A DNA stretch of 64,000 nt. It comes from RUG023 sp900315435 (GTDB lineage: Bacteria > Spirochaetota > Spirochaetia > Sphaerochaetales > Sphaerochaetaceae). The notes under the pieces were generated by a model. The model was not told where the DNA came from. It did not search any database and saw nothing but the letters and a program-made list of their open reading frames with translations. Position numbers and translations under genes: made by a program. The DNA lies in assembly GCA_902788205.1 (NCBI GenBank), contig CADAJJ010000006.1, forward strand, positions 10,657-74,656, written 5' to 3'. Shown here one piece after another: positions 1 to 7,414 of the stretch. How positions within the stretch are numbered: position 1 is the first letter of the stretch; every line of letters begins with the position of its first letter.

Positions 1-312
1 CCAACGGGTCACCGGGATGCCATGATTCTCGCAAAGCTCGCCAAGCCGCTCGAACTGGTCGTTGATCAAGGCCTTCAATGGGGCGATATAGAGCACGCCG
101 ATGGTGGAAGAAGGGTCTTCCTCAAGCAACGTGAGAATCGGGAAGAAGACCGCTTCGGTCTTGCCGCTGGCGGTCGAGGCCGTCAACAGCAGGTTGTCGT
201 CGCTGCCAAACAGCACCTCGCCAGCGGCATTCTGCACCGCCCTGAGAGCATTCCACCCGCTTTTGTAGATAGCGTCCTGGATGAAGGGGGCATAGCGGGA
301 AAAAACGTCCAT
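1..312 (-). CDS. DEAD/DEAH-box (Lhr/BrxHI-like) helicase, N-terminal part only
   Basis: The reverse strand from the ATG at 312 reads MDVFSRYAPFIQDAIYKSGW and continues open to the window edge (104 codons). Around residues 44-56 it has LTASTASGKTEAVFFP, a superfamily 2 helicase motif I (Walker A). About 25 residues on comes IAPLKALINDQ, the motif Ia style of Lhr-type helicases. It starts 8 bases after the stop of the BrxD-like ATPase gene, so it is the third gene of that operon. BrxD next to an Lhr-like helicase (BrxHI) is a known pairing in type 2 BREX, which supports the call. Everything downstream of motif Ia lies outside the window, so the full length and accessory domains are unknown. Confidence 0.8.
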   Translation of the reverse strand, partial: MDVFSRYAPFIQDAIYKSGWNALRAVQNAAGEVLFGSDDNLLLTASTASGKTEAVFFPILTLLEEDPSSTIGVLYIAPLKALINDQFERLGELCENHGIPVTRW

Positions 313-320
313 CTTCTACC

Positions 321-1652
321 TCAGACCGAGAAGGTCTTGTAGTCCCCGGACGCCTCGTCGTCGACAGCCCCGGATTTGGCAAAGGTGAAATCTTCGGACT
401 TGAGCAGGCTCTCCATCCGCATATCCGGATGCTGGTACAGCAGATCGAGCAACTCGATGAAGTCGCGGATGACCTCACGTGGAGTGATGTGCTGGTCGCT
501 GCCGATACGCTCGTACTCAAGCTTGATGAAAGCGGCGATTTCCTTGTCGCCGATGTGGCTCTGGTAGCCGTACAGACCGCTGTGGATATCTGCCAGTTTG
601 CCACAGAGCACCACCATCTCCTCAGGAGAAAGGGGGTCGAGACGGATTACCGGAGCCAGAAGGTCCCGCGCTCCCGGTTGGGAGAAGCGGCCTTCGGTCA
701 GACGCGAGCGGAGCGCCTCATAGCTGTAGATACCCCGCCGGCGGTCCTCCAAGGTCTCAGGAGTCGCTCCCATCAGGAATCCGATATACCGTGCCTTGCC
801 CTGCAATGCGTCATTGTACATGGCCAGAAGCTTCTCGTAGTTGTACTGTCTGCTCTGTGAGTTGGGAATCTTGGCGATGTTGATCAGCTCGTCGACCATG
901 ACCAGCATTCCCTGGTAACCGGCAAGGCGGAAGAAAAGGGCGAAGAGTTTCAGATAGTCGTACCAGTCGTCATCGGTGATGATGATGTTCACCCCAAGTT
1001 CCTGCCGGGCCTCCCTTTTGGTCTCGTACTCGCCCCGGAACCAACGGACCACGGCATCCTTCTTCTCGTCGTTCCCCTCCAGATAGGCATGGTAGTACGA
1101 CGAAAGCAGACGGGCGAAATCAAAACCGTGGACCATCTCCCCGAGGGAGGAGGTGACTGCGAGAATCTCTTTGTCCACCGCCTGGGAGAAGGCGGGATCG
1201 TCCATCGGAAGCCCGTTCTCCGTGGCCGCTTTGGTTTCCGCGGCGCTGATCCAGCGGTCGAGAATCAAGGTGAGCGCGCCCCCCTCCGGCTTGGTCTTGG
1301 TCGAAAGGTTGGCAACCAACTCCCGGTAGGTGGCAAGCCCTTGTCCGGAAGAGCCGTGAAGCTTGCGCTCCGGTGAAAGGTCCGCGTCCATGACGATGAA
1401 GCCTTTGTCCATCGCATAGTTCCTGAGGGTCTGCAGCAGAAAACTCTTGCCAGCCCCATAGCGTCCGACGATGAAACGGAACGAGGACCCGCCAGCAGAG
1501 ATGCTATCCACATCATGCAGCAACGCCTGGATCTCCAGTTTCCTTCCGACCGTGATGTAGGGGAGCCCGATACGGGGCACCACTCCTCCCTTCAGGGAAT
1601 TGACAACCGTCTGCGCGATACGTCTGGGTACCGCCTTCTTCTGTTCACTCAT
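321..1652 (-). CDS. BrxD-like P-loop ATPase (BREX ATP-binding family, DUF2791)
   Basis: A 443-residue P-loop ATPase. The opening RRIAQTVVNSLKGGVVPRIG and the Walker A motif GRYGAGKS (residues 63-70) are typical of the BREX-system ATP-binding family (BrxD). The Walker B strand is GMLVMVDE (about 248-255). MGATPETLEDRRRGIYSYEALRSRL has the look of the sensor/arginine region of that family. No transmembrane or signal sequence is visible, so it should be cytoplasmic. The ATG at 1652 overlaps the stop of the TerB gene by four bases (ATGA), and the helicase gene follows after 8 bases, giving tight translational coupling of all three. In type 2 BREX, BrxD works with a BrxHI helicase. Here no PglW/X/Y/Z gene is present on the upstream side, so the exact role is open. 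Confidence 0.82.
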   Translation of the reverse strand: MSEQKKAVPRRIAQTVVNSLKGGVVPRIGLPYITVGRKLEIQALLHDVDSISAGGSSFRFIVGRYGAGKSFLLQTLRNYAMDKGFIVMDADLSPERKLHGSSGQGLATYRELVANLSTKTKPEGGALTLILDRWISAAETKAATENGLPMDDPAFSQAVDKEILAVTSSLGEMVHGFDFARLLSSYYHAYLEGNDEKKDAVVRWFRGEYETKREARQELGVNIIITDDDWYDYLKLFALFFRLAGYQGMLVMVDELINIAKIPNSQSRQYNYEKLLAMYNDALQGKARYIGFLMGATPETLEDRRRGIYSYEALRSRLTEGRFSQPGARDLLAPVIRLDPLSPEEMVVLCGKLADIHSGLYGYQSHIGDKEIAAFIKLEYERIGSDQHITPREVIRDFIELLDLLYQHPDMRMESLLKSEDFTFAKSGAVDDEASGDYKTFSV

Positions 1653-3397
1653 GCTCTATCGTTCCTCAGGATGGCCCTGAGGTCCTCCCGGTAATCTTCC
1701 ATCAGGACCAGCCGGTCCTCTTCACAGGTGACCACGGTATCTCCGACGCGGTCCAGAAACGCCTCGTTGACCACATCCGCCACCATGCTGGGTTTCAGGT
1801 GGTGGTTCCTCAGCAACTCGCCCGGATCCTTACCCGCCAGCAAGGTGGCAAGCACCTGCAGGTAGGGTGCATCCAGTGCCGTCCCGCTGGAACCTGCGGC
1901 GGGGACAGGCGCATCCGTTACATCCTCCAGTTCCGACTCGGTCAACAGGCTGTCCCGGGTCTCGTAGGAATCGCTGCGGATCTGGCTGAGCCCGGACAGG
2001 TCGATGGTGATGCAGGGTCTCGATGCCGCAAGTTTCTCCTTGCGGTCCTGGTCGATGACCTCCTGGATGCAGGAGCATGCCCAGCCATCATCCTCCTTCA
2101 TCTTCAGCGCCCGTCCCCGTTTCAGATAGGAACGGAACATCCGGTCGGCAGCGTGCGCCAAGGAGCGGATCGGCTGCAAATCCGCATCCATCCGGTTGTA
2201 GGCGGTCTGGATCCATTTGCCGTGCTTGTACTGATAGCTTCGGAAGGGGTTCAGCTGATAGCTCTCCGCATCGAATGTCTCCTTCTCGTTGACCAGCGCC
2301 CCGCCTAGCGGGAACCAGAACGAGTGTTTCGGTTTTCCGAAACACTTGGGGAAAAGCCGCAGTTCCGCGTTCATCTTCCTCCATGCCTCGGCGAACAGAT
2401 GCTCGCCCTCCTCTACCCCTCCGGCAATCACAGGGGATCGGAGGAGTGACTCGTTTCCGAGGAAGGCGAGCGCCTGGCAGATTTCGTGGTCGTTCCCGTC
2501 GGAAAGCGCCATCAGCGTCTGGTCCCACTTCTTGAGCTGGACGTCCTGGTAGGGTTCCGCAGGCAGCTTGTGCATGACCGCGTAGCCGAACATCCACCAT
2601 CGAAGCGTGTTCCTTGCTTGTCCTTCATCCGGGCGGATTTGGTAATAACCCTCGTCAAAGCGTCGCATCAGCTCGAGGCATCCTTCTGCGGTCGTGGACC
2701 CGATTCCATTGAGGAGCTCGTACTGGTAGATCCGTTGGAACGTGATGGGCGCGGTCGGATATTGCCCGTTACGCACCTTGGCACGCCAGGAAAAATATCC
2801 TCTGGCGGCCTTCGGGCTGAGGTCATAGTAGGTGGGGTACGGAATCGTCGGGGCAGTATCCCACGGGACGTCGTCCTCGTAGTCTTTCATGCAGAGCGCC
2901 ATCAGATAGAAGTTCTTCCAATGTTGATAAGGGGATCCGTCACCCCGGAAGTAGATCTGGTACATGCTCCGTATCCGGTGGGGAATATCCTCCTGCCGGG
3001 GAATGGGGGTCTCGGTGAAAAGCGCGGGCTGGACAAGCGTCACCACCGCACCATGCTGGCTGGCCTGCTGCATCGCGCGGGACAGAAGCGAACGGACGAC
3101 CGATGGCTCGCAGTCCGTGCCCAATCTCACCCCGATCCATGGAAACCCGTGCATGTGATGCGGCAAACCCAAGCAATCTTCGTGCGAGGCGGCAAGCGGC
3201 GCGTTCCCGCACTTGATGTCGCAGCATTCCGTCAGCTCGTCGGTCGCAGGATCTCGCTTGCGTATCAGGACCGCCACCCACTCGCCAGATCCGGGAGCGG
3301 TGATGACGGAGAAGCCGGGCCACTGGGCCCCCCTGTGCAGCACATGCGCATGATAGGTATACTCCGCGTAACGTTCTACATCAGCCAACCGCATCAT
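1649..3397 (-). CDS. TerB-N / TerB-C domain protein
   Basis: A 582-residue protein that opens the operon. Residues 1-100 contain WPGFSVITAPGSGEWVAVLI, then CDIKCG and WIGVRLG, the small alpha/beta N-terminal module often seen on these proteins. Residues about 190-270 (PTYYDLSPKAARGYFSWR, then YQYELLNGIG) fit the TerB-N domain. The C-terminal 110 residues, ending GDTVVTCEEDRLVLMEDYREDLRAIL, fit TerB-C. Such proteins are predicted to be partners of an ATPase and a helicase in stress or phage-response systems. It ends in a four-base overlap with the BrxD-like gene. The ATG at 3397 is followed by another at 3394, and GGAG lies eight bases upstream of the first. The family assignment is by eye. 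No catalytic activity can be read from it. Confidence 0.72.
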   Translation of the reverse strand: MMRLADVERYAEYTYHAHVLHRGAQWPGFSVITAPGSGEWVAVLIRKRDPATDELTECCDIKCGNAPLAASHEDCLGLPHHMHGFPWIGVRLGTDCEPSVVRSLLSRAMQQASQHGAVVTLVQPALFTETPIPRQEDIPHRIRSMYQIYFRGDGSPYQHWKNFYLMALCMKDYEDDVPWDTAPTIPYPTYYDLSPKAARGYFSWRAKVRNGQYPTAPITFQRIYQYELLNGIGSTTAEGCLELMRRFDEGYYQIRPDEGQARNTLRWWMFGYAVMHKLPAEPYQDVQLKKWDQTLMALSDGNDHEICQALAFLGNESLLRSPVIAGGVEEGEHLFAEAWRKMNAELRLFPKCFGKPKHSFWFPLGGALVNEKETFDAESYQLNPFRSYQYKHGKWIQTAYNRMDADLQPIRSLAHAADRMFRSYLKRGRALKMKEDDGWACSCIQEVIDQDRKEKLAASRPCITIDLSGLSQIRSDSYETRDSLLTESELEDVTDAPVPAAGSSGTALDAPYLQVLATLLAGKDPGELLRNHHLKPSMVADVVNEAFLDRVGDTVVTCEEDRLVLMEDYREDLRAILRNDRA

Positions 3398-3413
3398 GGC
3401 ACCAGCTCCCGTG

Positions 3414-3434
3414 TATGATACTTATCATATTATA
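3414..3434 (-). promoter_or_regulatory. Promoter with 7-2-7 dyad upstream of the TerB-BrxD-helicase operon
   Basis: On the reverse strand a perfect -10 TATAAT lies at 3434-3429, about 32 bases before the ATG at 3397, with a weak -35 (TTCGGT at 3458-3453, spacing 18). Immediately downstream, 3414-3429 is a perfect inverted repeat TATGATA-CT-TATCATA covering the expected transcription start. This is a classical repressor position. No cognate regulator gene is recognisable nearby. Confidence 0.55.
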
Positions 3435-3569
3435 AGCACTCTGGCAAGAAGAACCGAACCATACCCAGACATATCGTATGGTCCAGCCCATTTTTCCGCC
3501 AGGACAACCTGTCTCCTACGCCATTTCCACGACTTGGCATTTTTCGGTTCCAGAAATGTGTTTTGCATG

Positions 3570-3598
3570 GTGACACCCATCCATTCTCTTTGTATAAT
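3570..3598 (+). promoter_or_regulatory. Sigma-70-type promoter of the diguanylate cyclase gene
   Basis: GTGACA (3570-3575), 17 bases, then a perfect TATAAT (3593-3598). The predicted start near 3605 lies 3' of an in-frame upstream codon at 3563, so translation must begin at the ATG at 3629. Confidence 0.65.
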
Positions 3599-3628
3599 GA
3601 AACCACAATATCTGAGGGGGAAAAGGAC

Positions 3629-4807
3629 ATGCAGTTGCACCTGTATGCCATTTGTGCCGCCGACATCATGGGCTGCATATTGCTCATGCTTGTTTTTGTT
3701 TGCCTGCGCACAAGACTGGCCAACCACACGTTGAAAAATAGGATCTTCACATACAGCACCCTGCTGTGTGCCGTCGCCTGCCTAGGAGACTTGGCCGTCT
3801 GGAGCATCGACGGCAATCCGTCCGTGCCTGTCCGGGCCATCGCTCTCGCATTGGACACCGTCATATACATCCTGTTCCTGGCGGTTGTCGTGCTGTGGAA
3901 TGCCTTCCTCTGCGCCCATCTCTATCGAAACGACCAGGCAACCATCATCCGGAAAACGCTTCCCGTTTTGATTCCCGCCGGTACCGTCTGCATCCTCACG
4001 CTCCTTAATCTGCGTTTTTCTTTCCTTTTCTCCATCGACGGGCAGGGATGGTTCCACTACGGCCCGGTCTTCCCGCTCTATCACCTAGTTGCCGCCTACG
4101 GCTTGGCCTATAGCATTGTCGTCTACCATCGGTTTCTCAAGGAGAACGGCCATCTGGAGTTCTTCCCGGTCTCCGTGTTCCTCTTTCCCATCATCCTCGG
4201 CTATTTGGTCCATATCATCGTGCCCGGACTGTCCGTGGGATGGGCAGGTACCGCCATTGGCATCGCCGGCATCGCCCTCTGCCTGCAGAACGAACTCTCC
4301 TTCACCGATGACCTGACAGGGTTGTACAACCGCACGTATCTGGATTGTCTCGAGGACCTGCTGGTGAAGAAAGGCAAACGTACCCGGATCGGGGGGCTGA
4401 TGGTCGACGTCAACATGTTCAAGAACATCAACGATTCCTTCGGCCATGTGGCGGGAGACTCCGCCCTTGTCGACCTGGCGAACATCTTTCGCTCGACCAT
4501 GAAGGTCGGCACCATCGTCATCCGATATGCGGGGGACGAGTTCATCCTGCTGACCGCCAACGCCAGCAAGGAGGAGCTCGAGCGCCAGATCGAAGCCATT
4601 GGCCGGGGCGTCGAGCAATTCAATGCCAGCAACTCCCGACCTTACATGCTCTCCCTGTCCTATGGCATGGGCCTCTACGAGACGGGCATGAGCATGGACC
4701 AGTTCATCAAGAAGCTGGATGCTTCGATGTACGGTTTCAAAAAGGCCTTCTACCAAGCCCATCCGGAACTCAGCAGAAGGCAAAGCGACCTGCCGGTTTG
4801 CGAATGA
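3629..4807 (+). CDS. Membrane-bound diguanylate cyclase with AGDEF motif
   Basis: A 392-residue protein. Residues 1-220 are mostly hydrophobic with about six to seven membrane segments and no recognisable periplasmic sensor fold. Residues 225-375 form a GGDEF domain: DDLTGLYNR (227-235), the metal-binding aspartate in MVDVN (D260), NDSFGHVAGD (268-277) and the signature AGDEF (301-305). The first glycine is alanine, a variant known from some active cyclases. No RxxD inhibitory site is seen just upstream. The expected product is cyclic di-GMP from two GTP, made at the inner membrane. The start is set by the promoter at 3570-3598 and a GAGGGGG ribosome site. It appears monocistronic. Activity is likely but not proven because of the altered signature. 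Confidence 0.85.
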   Translation: MQLHLYAICAADIMGCILLMLVFVCLRTRLANHTLKNRIFTYSTLLCAVACLGDLAVWSIDGNPSVPVRAIALALDTVIYILFLAVVVLWNAFLCAHLYRNDQATIIRKTLPVLIPAGTVCILTLLNLRFSFLFSIDGQGWFHYGPVFPLYHLVAAYGLAYSIVVYHRFLKENGHLEFFPVSVFLFPIILGYLVHIIVPGLSVGWAGTAIGIAGIALCLQNELSFTDDLTGLYNRTYLDCLEDLLVKKGKRTRIGGLMVDVNMFKNINDSFGHVAGDSALVDLANIFRSTMKVGTIVIRYAGDEFILLTANASKEELERQIEAIGRGVEQFNASNSRPYMLSLSYGMGLYETGMSMDQFIKKLDASMYGFKKAFYQAHPELSRRQSDLPVCE

Positions 4808-4852
4808 CGGGATTGACAACCTGATTGGAAGAGGGACTGGCGGGTTGCCATC

Positions 4853-4880
4853 TTGCGTATCCGTAGAGTTGCCGTATACA
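4853..4880 (+). promoter_or_regulatory. Possible promoter of the flavoprotein gene
   Basis: TTGCGT (4853-4858) and TATACA (4875-4880) are 16 bases apart, 65 bases upstream of the ATG at 4946. The match is moderate only. The strong GGGAG ribosome site before 4946 fixes the gene start. Confidence 0.35.
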
Positions 4881-4945
4881 CTTGTCTCCGCGTGGAGAGA
4901 ACATATGGATTTTCTGCACGATAGCGCAATGCTAAGGGAGCACAC

Positions 4946-6718
4946 ATGAAGAAAAAAACCATTATCATCGGCATCGTCGTGGCGTTGCTTGTCGTCGTCG
5001 CGGCAGTGCTTGGCTACTTCAACAATCGTCCGCAGAAACTGGACGGAGGTTTGAAACCTGGCACCTACACCGCTACCGAGAAAGGATTCGGGGGCGATGT
5101 CACCGTCACCGTGACGGTCGGTTCGAGCAAGATCACCGCGGTCGACATCAAGGGAGACAGCGAGACTCCGACTGTCGGAGGCGCCGCGATCAAGCGTCTC
5201 GGACCCGCCATCATGAAGGCACAGAGTCCCTATGTGGACGGCATCAGCGGAGCTACCGTCACCTCGAACGCGGTCCGCGCCGCCGCTGTCGCGGCTCTTG
5301 TCCAGGCAGGCATGGAAGGACAGGCTCCTGCTCCTGCCCCGCAGGCGCAGAGTACCGCTCCAGCCCAGCGTAAGAGCGAAACGCTGACCACTGACGTGGT
5401 CGTCATCGGTGCCGGTGGCGCAGGAATGACCGCAGCACTCCACATCGTCGACGCAGGGAAGTCGGTCATCCTGCTTGAGAAGCGTGCGATTGCCGGCGGC
5501 AACTCCAACCTGGCCACCGCGGGCATGAACGCCGCCGAAACCCATTACCAGAAAGAACAGGGCATCGAGGACAGTGTCGAGCTGTTCTACGAGGATACCA
5601 TGAAGGGCGGACACAACCTTGGCGTCCCCGCTCTCGTCCGCACCCTGGCCGAAAAAAGCGCCGCTGGCATCGACTGGCTGGATTCCATCGGAGCCCCGCT
5701 GGCGAAGATCTCCACCACGGGCGGACAGTCCAAGCCCCGCACCCACGCACCTGCGGATGGGTCCGCAGTCGGCAGCTACCTGGTTTCCAAGTTCCTGGAA
5801 CAGCTGGAGGCGAAGAACGTCAACATCATGTACGAGACTGCCGCCACCAGCCTGCTGACGGACGGCGGCAAGGTCGTCGGCGTCAAGGCCGAGGGCAAAG
5901 ACGCCGATTACACGATCAATGCGAAGGCGGTCATCCTGACCACCGGTGGCTTCGGCGCCAACCTCGACATGATCGCCAAGTATCGCCCCGACCTGGTCGG
6001 CACTATCTCCACCAACGCCCCTGGCATTACCGGTGACGGTATCGTCATGGCGCAGGCTGTCGGCGCCGGCTTGGTCGACATGGAGCAGATCCAGCTTCAC
6101 CCGACCGTCGAGCAGAGCACCGCGGCCCTGATTACCGAAGGTGTGCGTGGCGATGGCGGCATCATGGTCAACGCGCAGGGCAAGCGCTTCACCAACGAGA
6201 TGGGTACCCGCGACGCCGTTTCCGCCGAAGAGCTGAAACAGGACGGACAGTACTCCTACGTCATCTTCGACCAGGCTATCCGCGAGGGACGAAAGGCCAT
6301 CGAGAAGTACGTCACCCGAAATCTGACGGTCCAAGCCGACACGATCGAGGGCCTCGCCCAGAAGCTCGGAATGGATCCGGCTACCCTGAAGGCCACACTC
6401 GATGACTGGAACGACGTGGTTGACGGCAAGAAGCAGGACACGTTCGGACGCACCACCGGCATGCCGATCGCCTTGGTCAAGGCCCCGTACTACGCCATCA
6501 AGGTCGCCCCGGGCATCCACCACACTATGGGCGGCGTCAAGATCAACGAGCATGCCCAAGTCGAGACAAGCGACGGCACGGTGATTCCCGGCTTCTTCGC
6601 CGCCGGCGAGGTTACCGGTGGAATCCATGGCGGAAACCGCATCGGCGGCAACGCTGTCTGCGACTTCGTCGTCTATGGCACGATTGCGGCGGAAAGCGCC
6701 CTTGCTTCCCTGCGGTAA
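4946..6718 (+). CDS. Exported flavoprotein reductase (FMN-bind plus FAD-binding-2), fumarate reductase type
   Basis: A 590-residue protein with an N-terminal membrane segment (residues 4-23). An FMN-binding domain (about 33-125) carries SGATVTS (101-107), whose threonine is the usual site of covalent FMN attachment by ApbE. A Pro/Ala/Gln linker leads to a FAD domain with GAGGAG (155-160). Residues matching the soluble Shewanella fumarate reductase are present: H385 (QLHPT), T397-E398 and R401 (TEGVRG), R422 (GTRD), H525/H526 and R565 (GGNR). The His and Thr at the first two sites argue for fumarate rather than urocanate as substrate. It probably acts on the outer face of the cytoplasmic membrane as an electron sink. 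No haem motif (CxxCH) is present. Other alpha,beta-unsaturated acids remain possible. A terminator follows at 6746-6775. Confidence 0.85.
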   Translation: MKKKTIIIGIVVALLVVVAAVLGYFNNRPQKLDGGLKPGTYTATEKGFGGDVTVTVTVGSSKITAVDIKGDSETPTVGGAAIKRLGPAIMKAQSPYVDGISGATVTSNAVRAAAVAALVQAGMEGQAPAPAPQAQSTAPAQRKSETLTTDVVVIGAGGAGMTAALHIVDAGKSVILLEKRAIAGGNSNLATAGMNAAETHYQKEQGIEDSVELFYEDTMKGGHNLGVPALVRTLAEKSAAGIDWLDSIGAPLAKISTTGGQSKPRTHAPADGSAVGSYLVSKFLEQLEAKNVNIMYETAATSLLTDGGKVVGVKAEGKDADYTINAKAVILTTGGFGANLDMIAKYRPDLVGTISTNAPGITGDGIVMAQAVGAGLVDMEQIQLHPTVEQSTAALITEGVRGDGGIMVNAQGKRFTNEMGTRDAVSAEELKQDGQYSYVIFDQAIREGRKAIEKYVTRNLTVQADTIEGLAQKLGMDPATLKATLDDWNDVVDGKKQDTFGRTTGMPIALVKAPYYAIKVAPGIHHTMGGVKINEHAQVETSDGTVIPGFFAAGEVTGGIHGGNRIGGNAVCDFVVYGTIAAESALASLR

Positions 6719-6745
6719 CCTTGCCAGATAGAATAGATACGACAG

Positions 6746-6775
6746 GAGAGTCGGGCTTTTCATGGCCCGACTCTC
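6746..6775 (+). terminator. Rho-independent terminator after the flavoprotein gene
   Basis: An 11-bp perfect stem (GAGAGTCGGGC at 6746-6756 with GCCCGACTCTC at 6765-6775) with an 8-base loop, followed by a short T run, 28 bases after the stop codon. Confidence 0.8.
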
Positions 6776-6797
6776 TTTGTCCTCCCAGCAAGCATAT

Positions 6798-6826
6798 TTG
6801 GCTTCCCGTGCAAATCACGCTATACT
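6798..6826 (+). promoter_or_regulatory. Promoter of the TetR-family gene
   Basis: TTGGCT (6798-6803), 17-base spacer, TATACT (6821-6826), 30 bases before the start codon at 6857. Confidence 0.5.
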
Positions 6827-6856
6827 GGTGACCACCGAAACCAAGAGGAAGGCCAC

Positions 6857-7414
6857 ATGGAAGACAGTAGAGTAATCCGCACAAGAAAAGCGCTGCAGGG
6901 AGCTTGCATGAGACTCCTTTCCCGGAAGGAACTCAACGAAATCACGGTGACCGAACTCTGCAAGGCGGCCGGTGTCGACCGGAAGACCTTCTACCACCAT
7001 TACAAGACGATCTCCGATATTCCCGAGGAAGTCGAGCGCCAGGTCATCTCCGATATCCAGAAAGTCTTCGACCAGGCGACAAAGCCACTGGACATCCCCC
7101 TCCTCTTCAAACAGTTGCTCCAATGTCTGGAGACGGGAGTCCTTTTTCCCGAGGTGCTTCTCACCAAGTCCGCCGCCGAGCAGTTCAGCCTGCACCTCGG
7201 CCTTACCATGATCGACCTCCTCAAAGACCGGTTCCTTGCCGAGACCAAGCTTGACCCTGTCACCTTCACCGTCAGGGCCAGGTATATCACCGGCGGGGTG
7301 ATCGCCGTCTACCTCGAATGGTTCCGCAACGGCAAGACGATTCCCCGCGACCAGCTCGCGGACAGGATGGGCGAGCTGGTGGAGCGGGAATGCAGGCAGC
7401 TGCTGGTGCCCTGA
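6857..7414 (+). CDS. TetR-family transcriptional regulator
   Basis: A 185-residue regulator. The N-terminal helix-turn-helix is clear: RTRKALQGACMRLLSRKELN, then ITVTELCKAAGVDRKTFYHHY (about 29-50). The C-terminal part ends with YITGGVIAVYLEWFRNGKTI, the ending typical of the TetR subgroup with a small C-terminal ligand domain that is frequent in low-GC and anaerobic bacteria. An AGAGGAAGG ribosome site precedes the ATG at 6857. The gene has its own promoter just after the flavoprotein terminator, so the upstream flavoprotein gene is a plausible but unproven target. Its last 128 bases overlap, in the opposite direction, the end of the ZnuB-like permease frame. Confidence 0.85.
   Translation: MEDSRVIRTRKALQGACMRLLSRKELNEITVTELCKAAGVDRKTFYHHYKTISDIPEEVERQVISDIQKVFDQATKPLDIPLLFKQLLQCLETGVLFPEVLLTKSAAEQFSLHLGLTMIDLLKDRFLAETKLDPVTFTVRARYITGGVIAVYLEWFRNGKTIPRDQLADRMGELVERECRQLLVP

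Noticed and set aside
2486..3418. A 310-codon plus-strand frame
   Set aside because: It is antisense to the TerB-domain gene, whose domains and operon overlaps are convincing.
3425..3870. Reverse frames of 100-146 codons upstream of the diguanylate cyclase
   Set aside because: They overlap the strong promoter and 5' end of the plus-strand gene and contain no recognisable motif.
4085..6763. An 892-codon open frame on the reverse strand
   Set aside because: It is antisense to the diguanylate cyclase and flavoprotein genes, both with clear motifs. Its Asp/Gly/Val-rich sequence matches no fold and is a shadow of GC-rich codon use.
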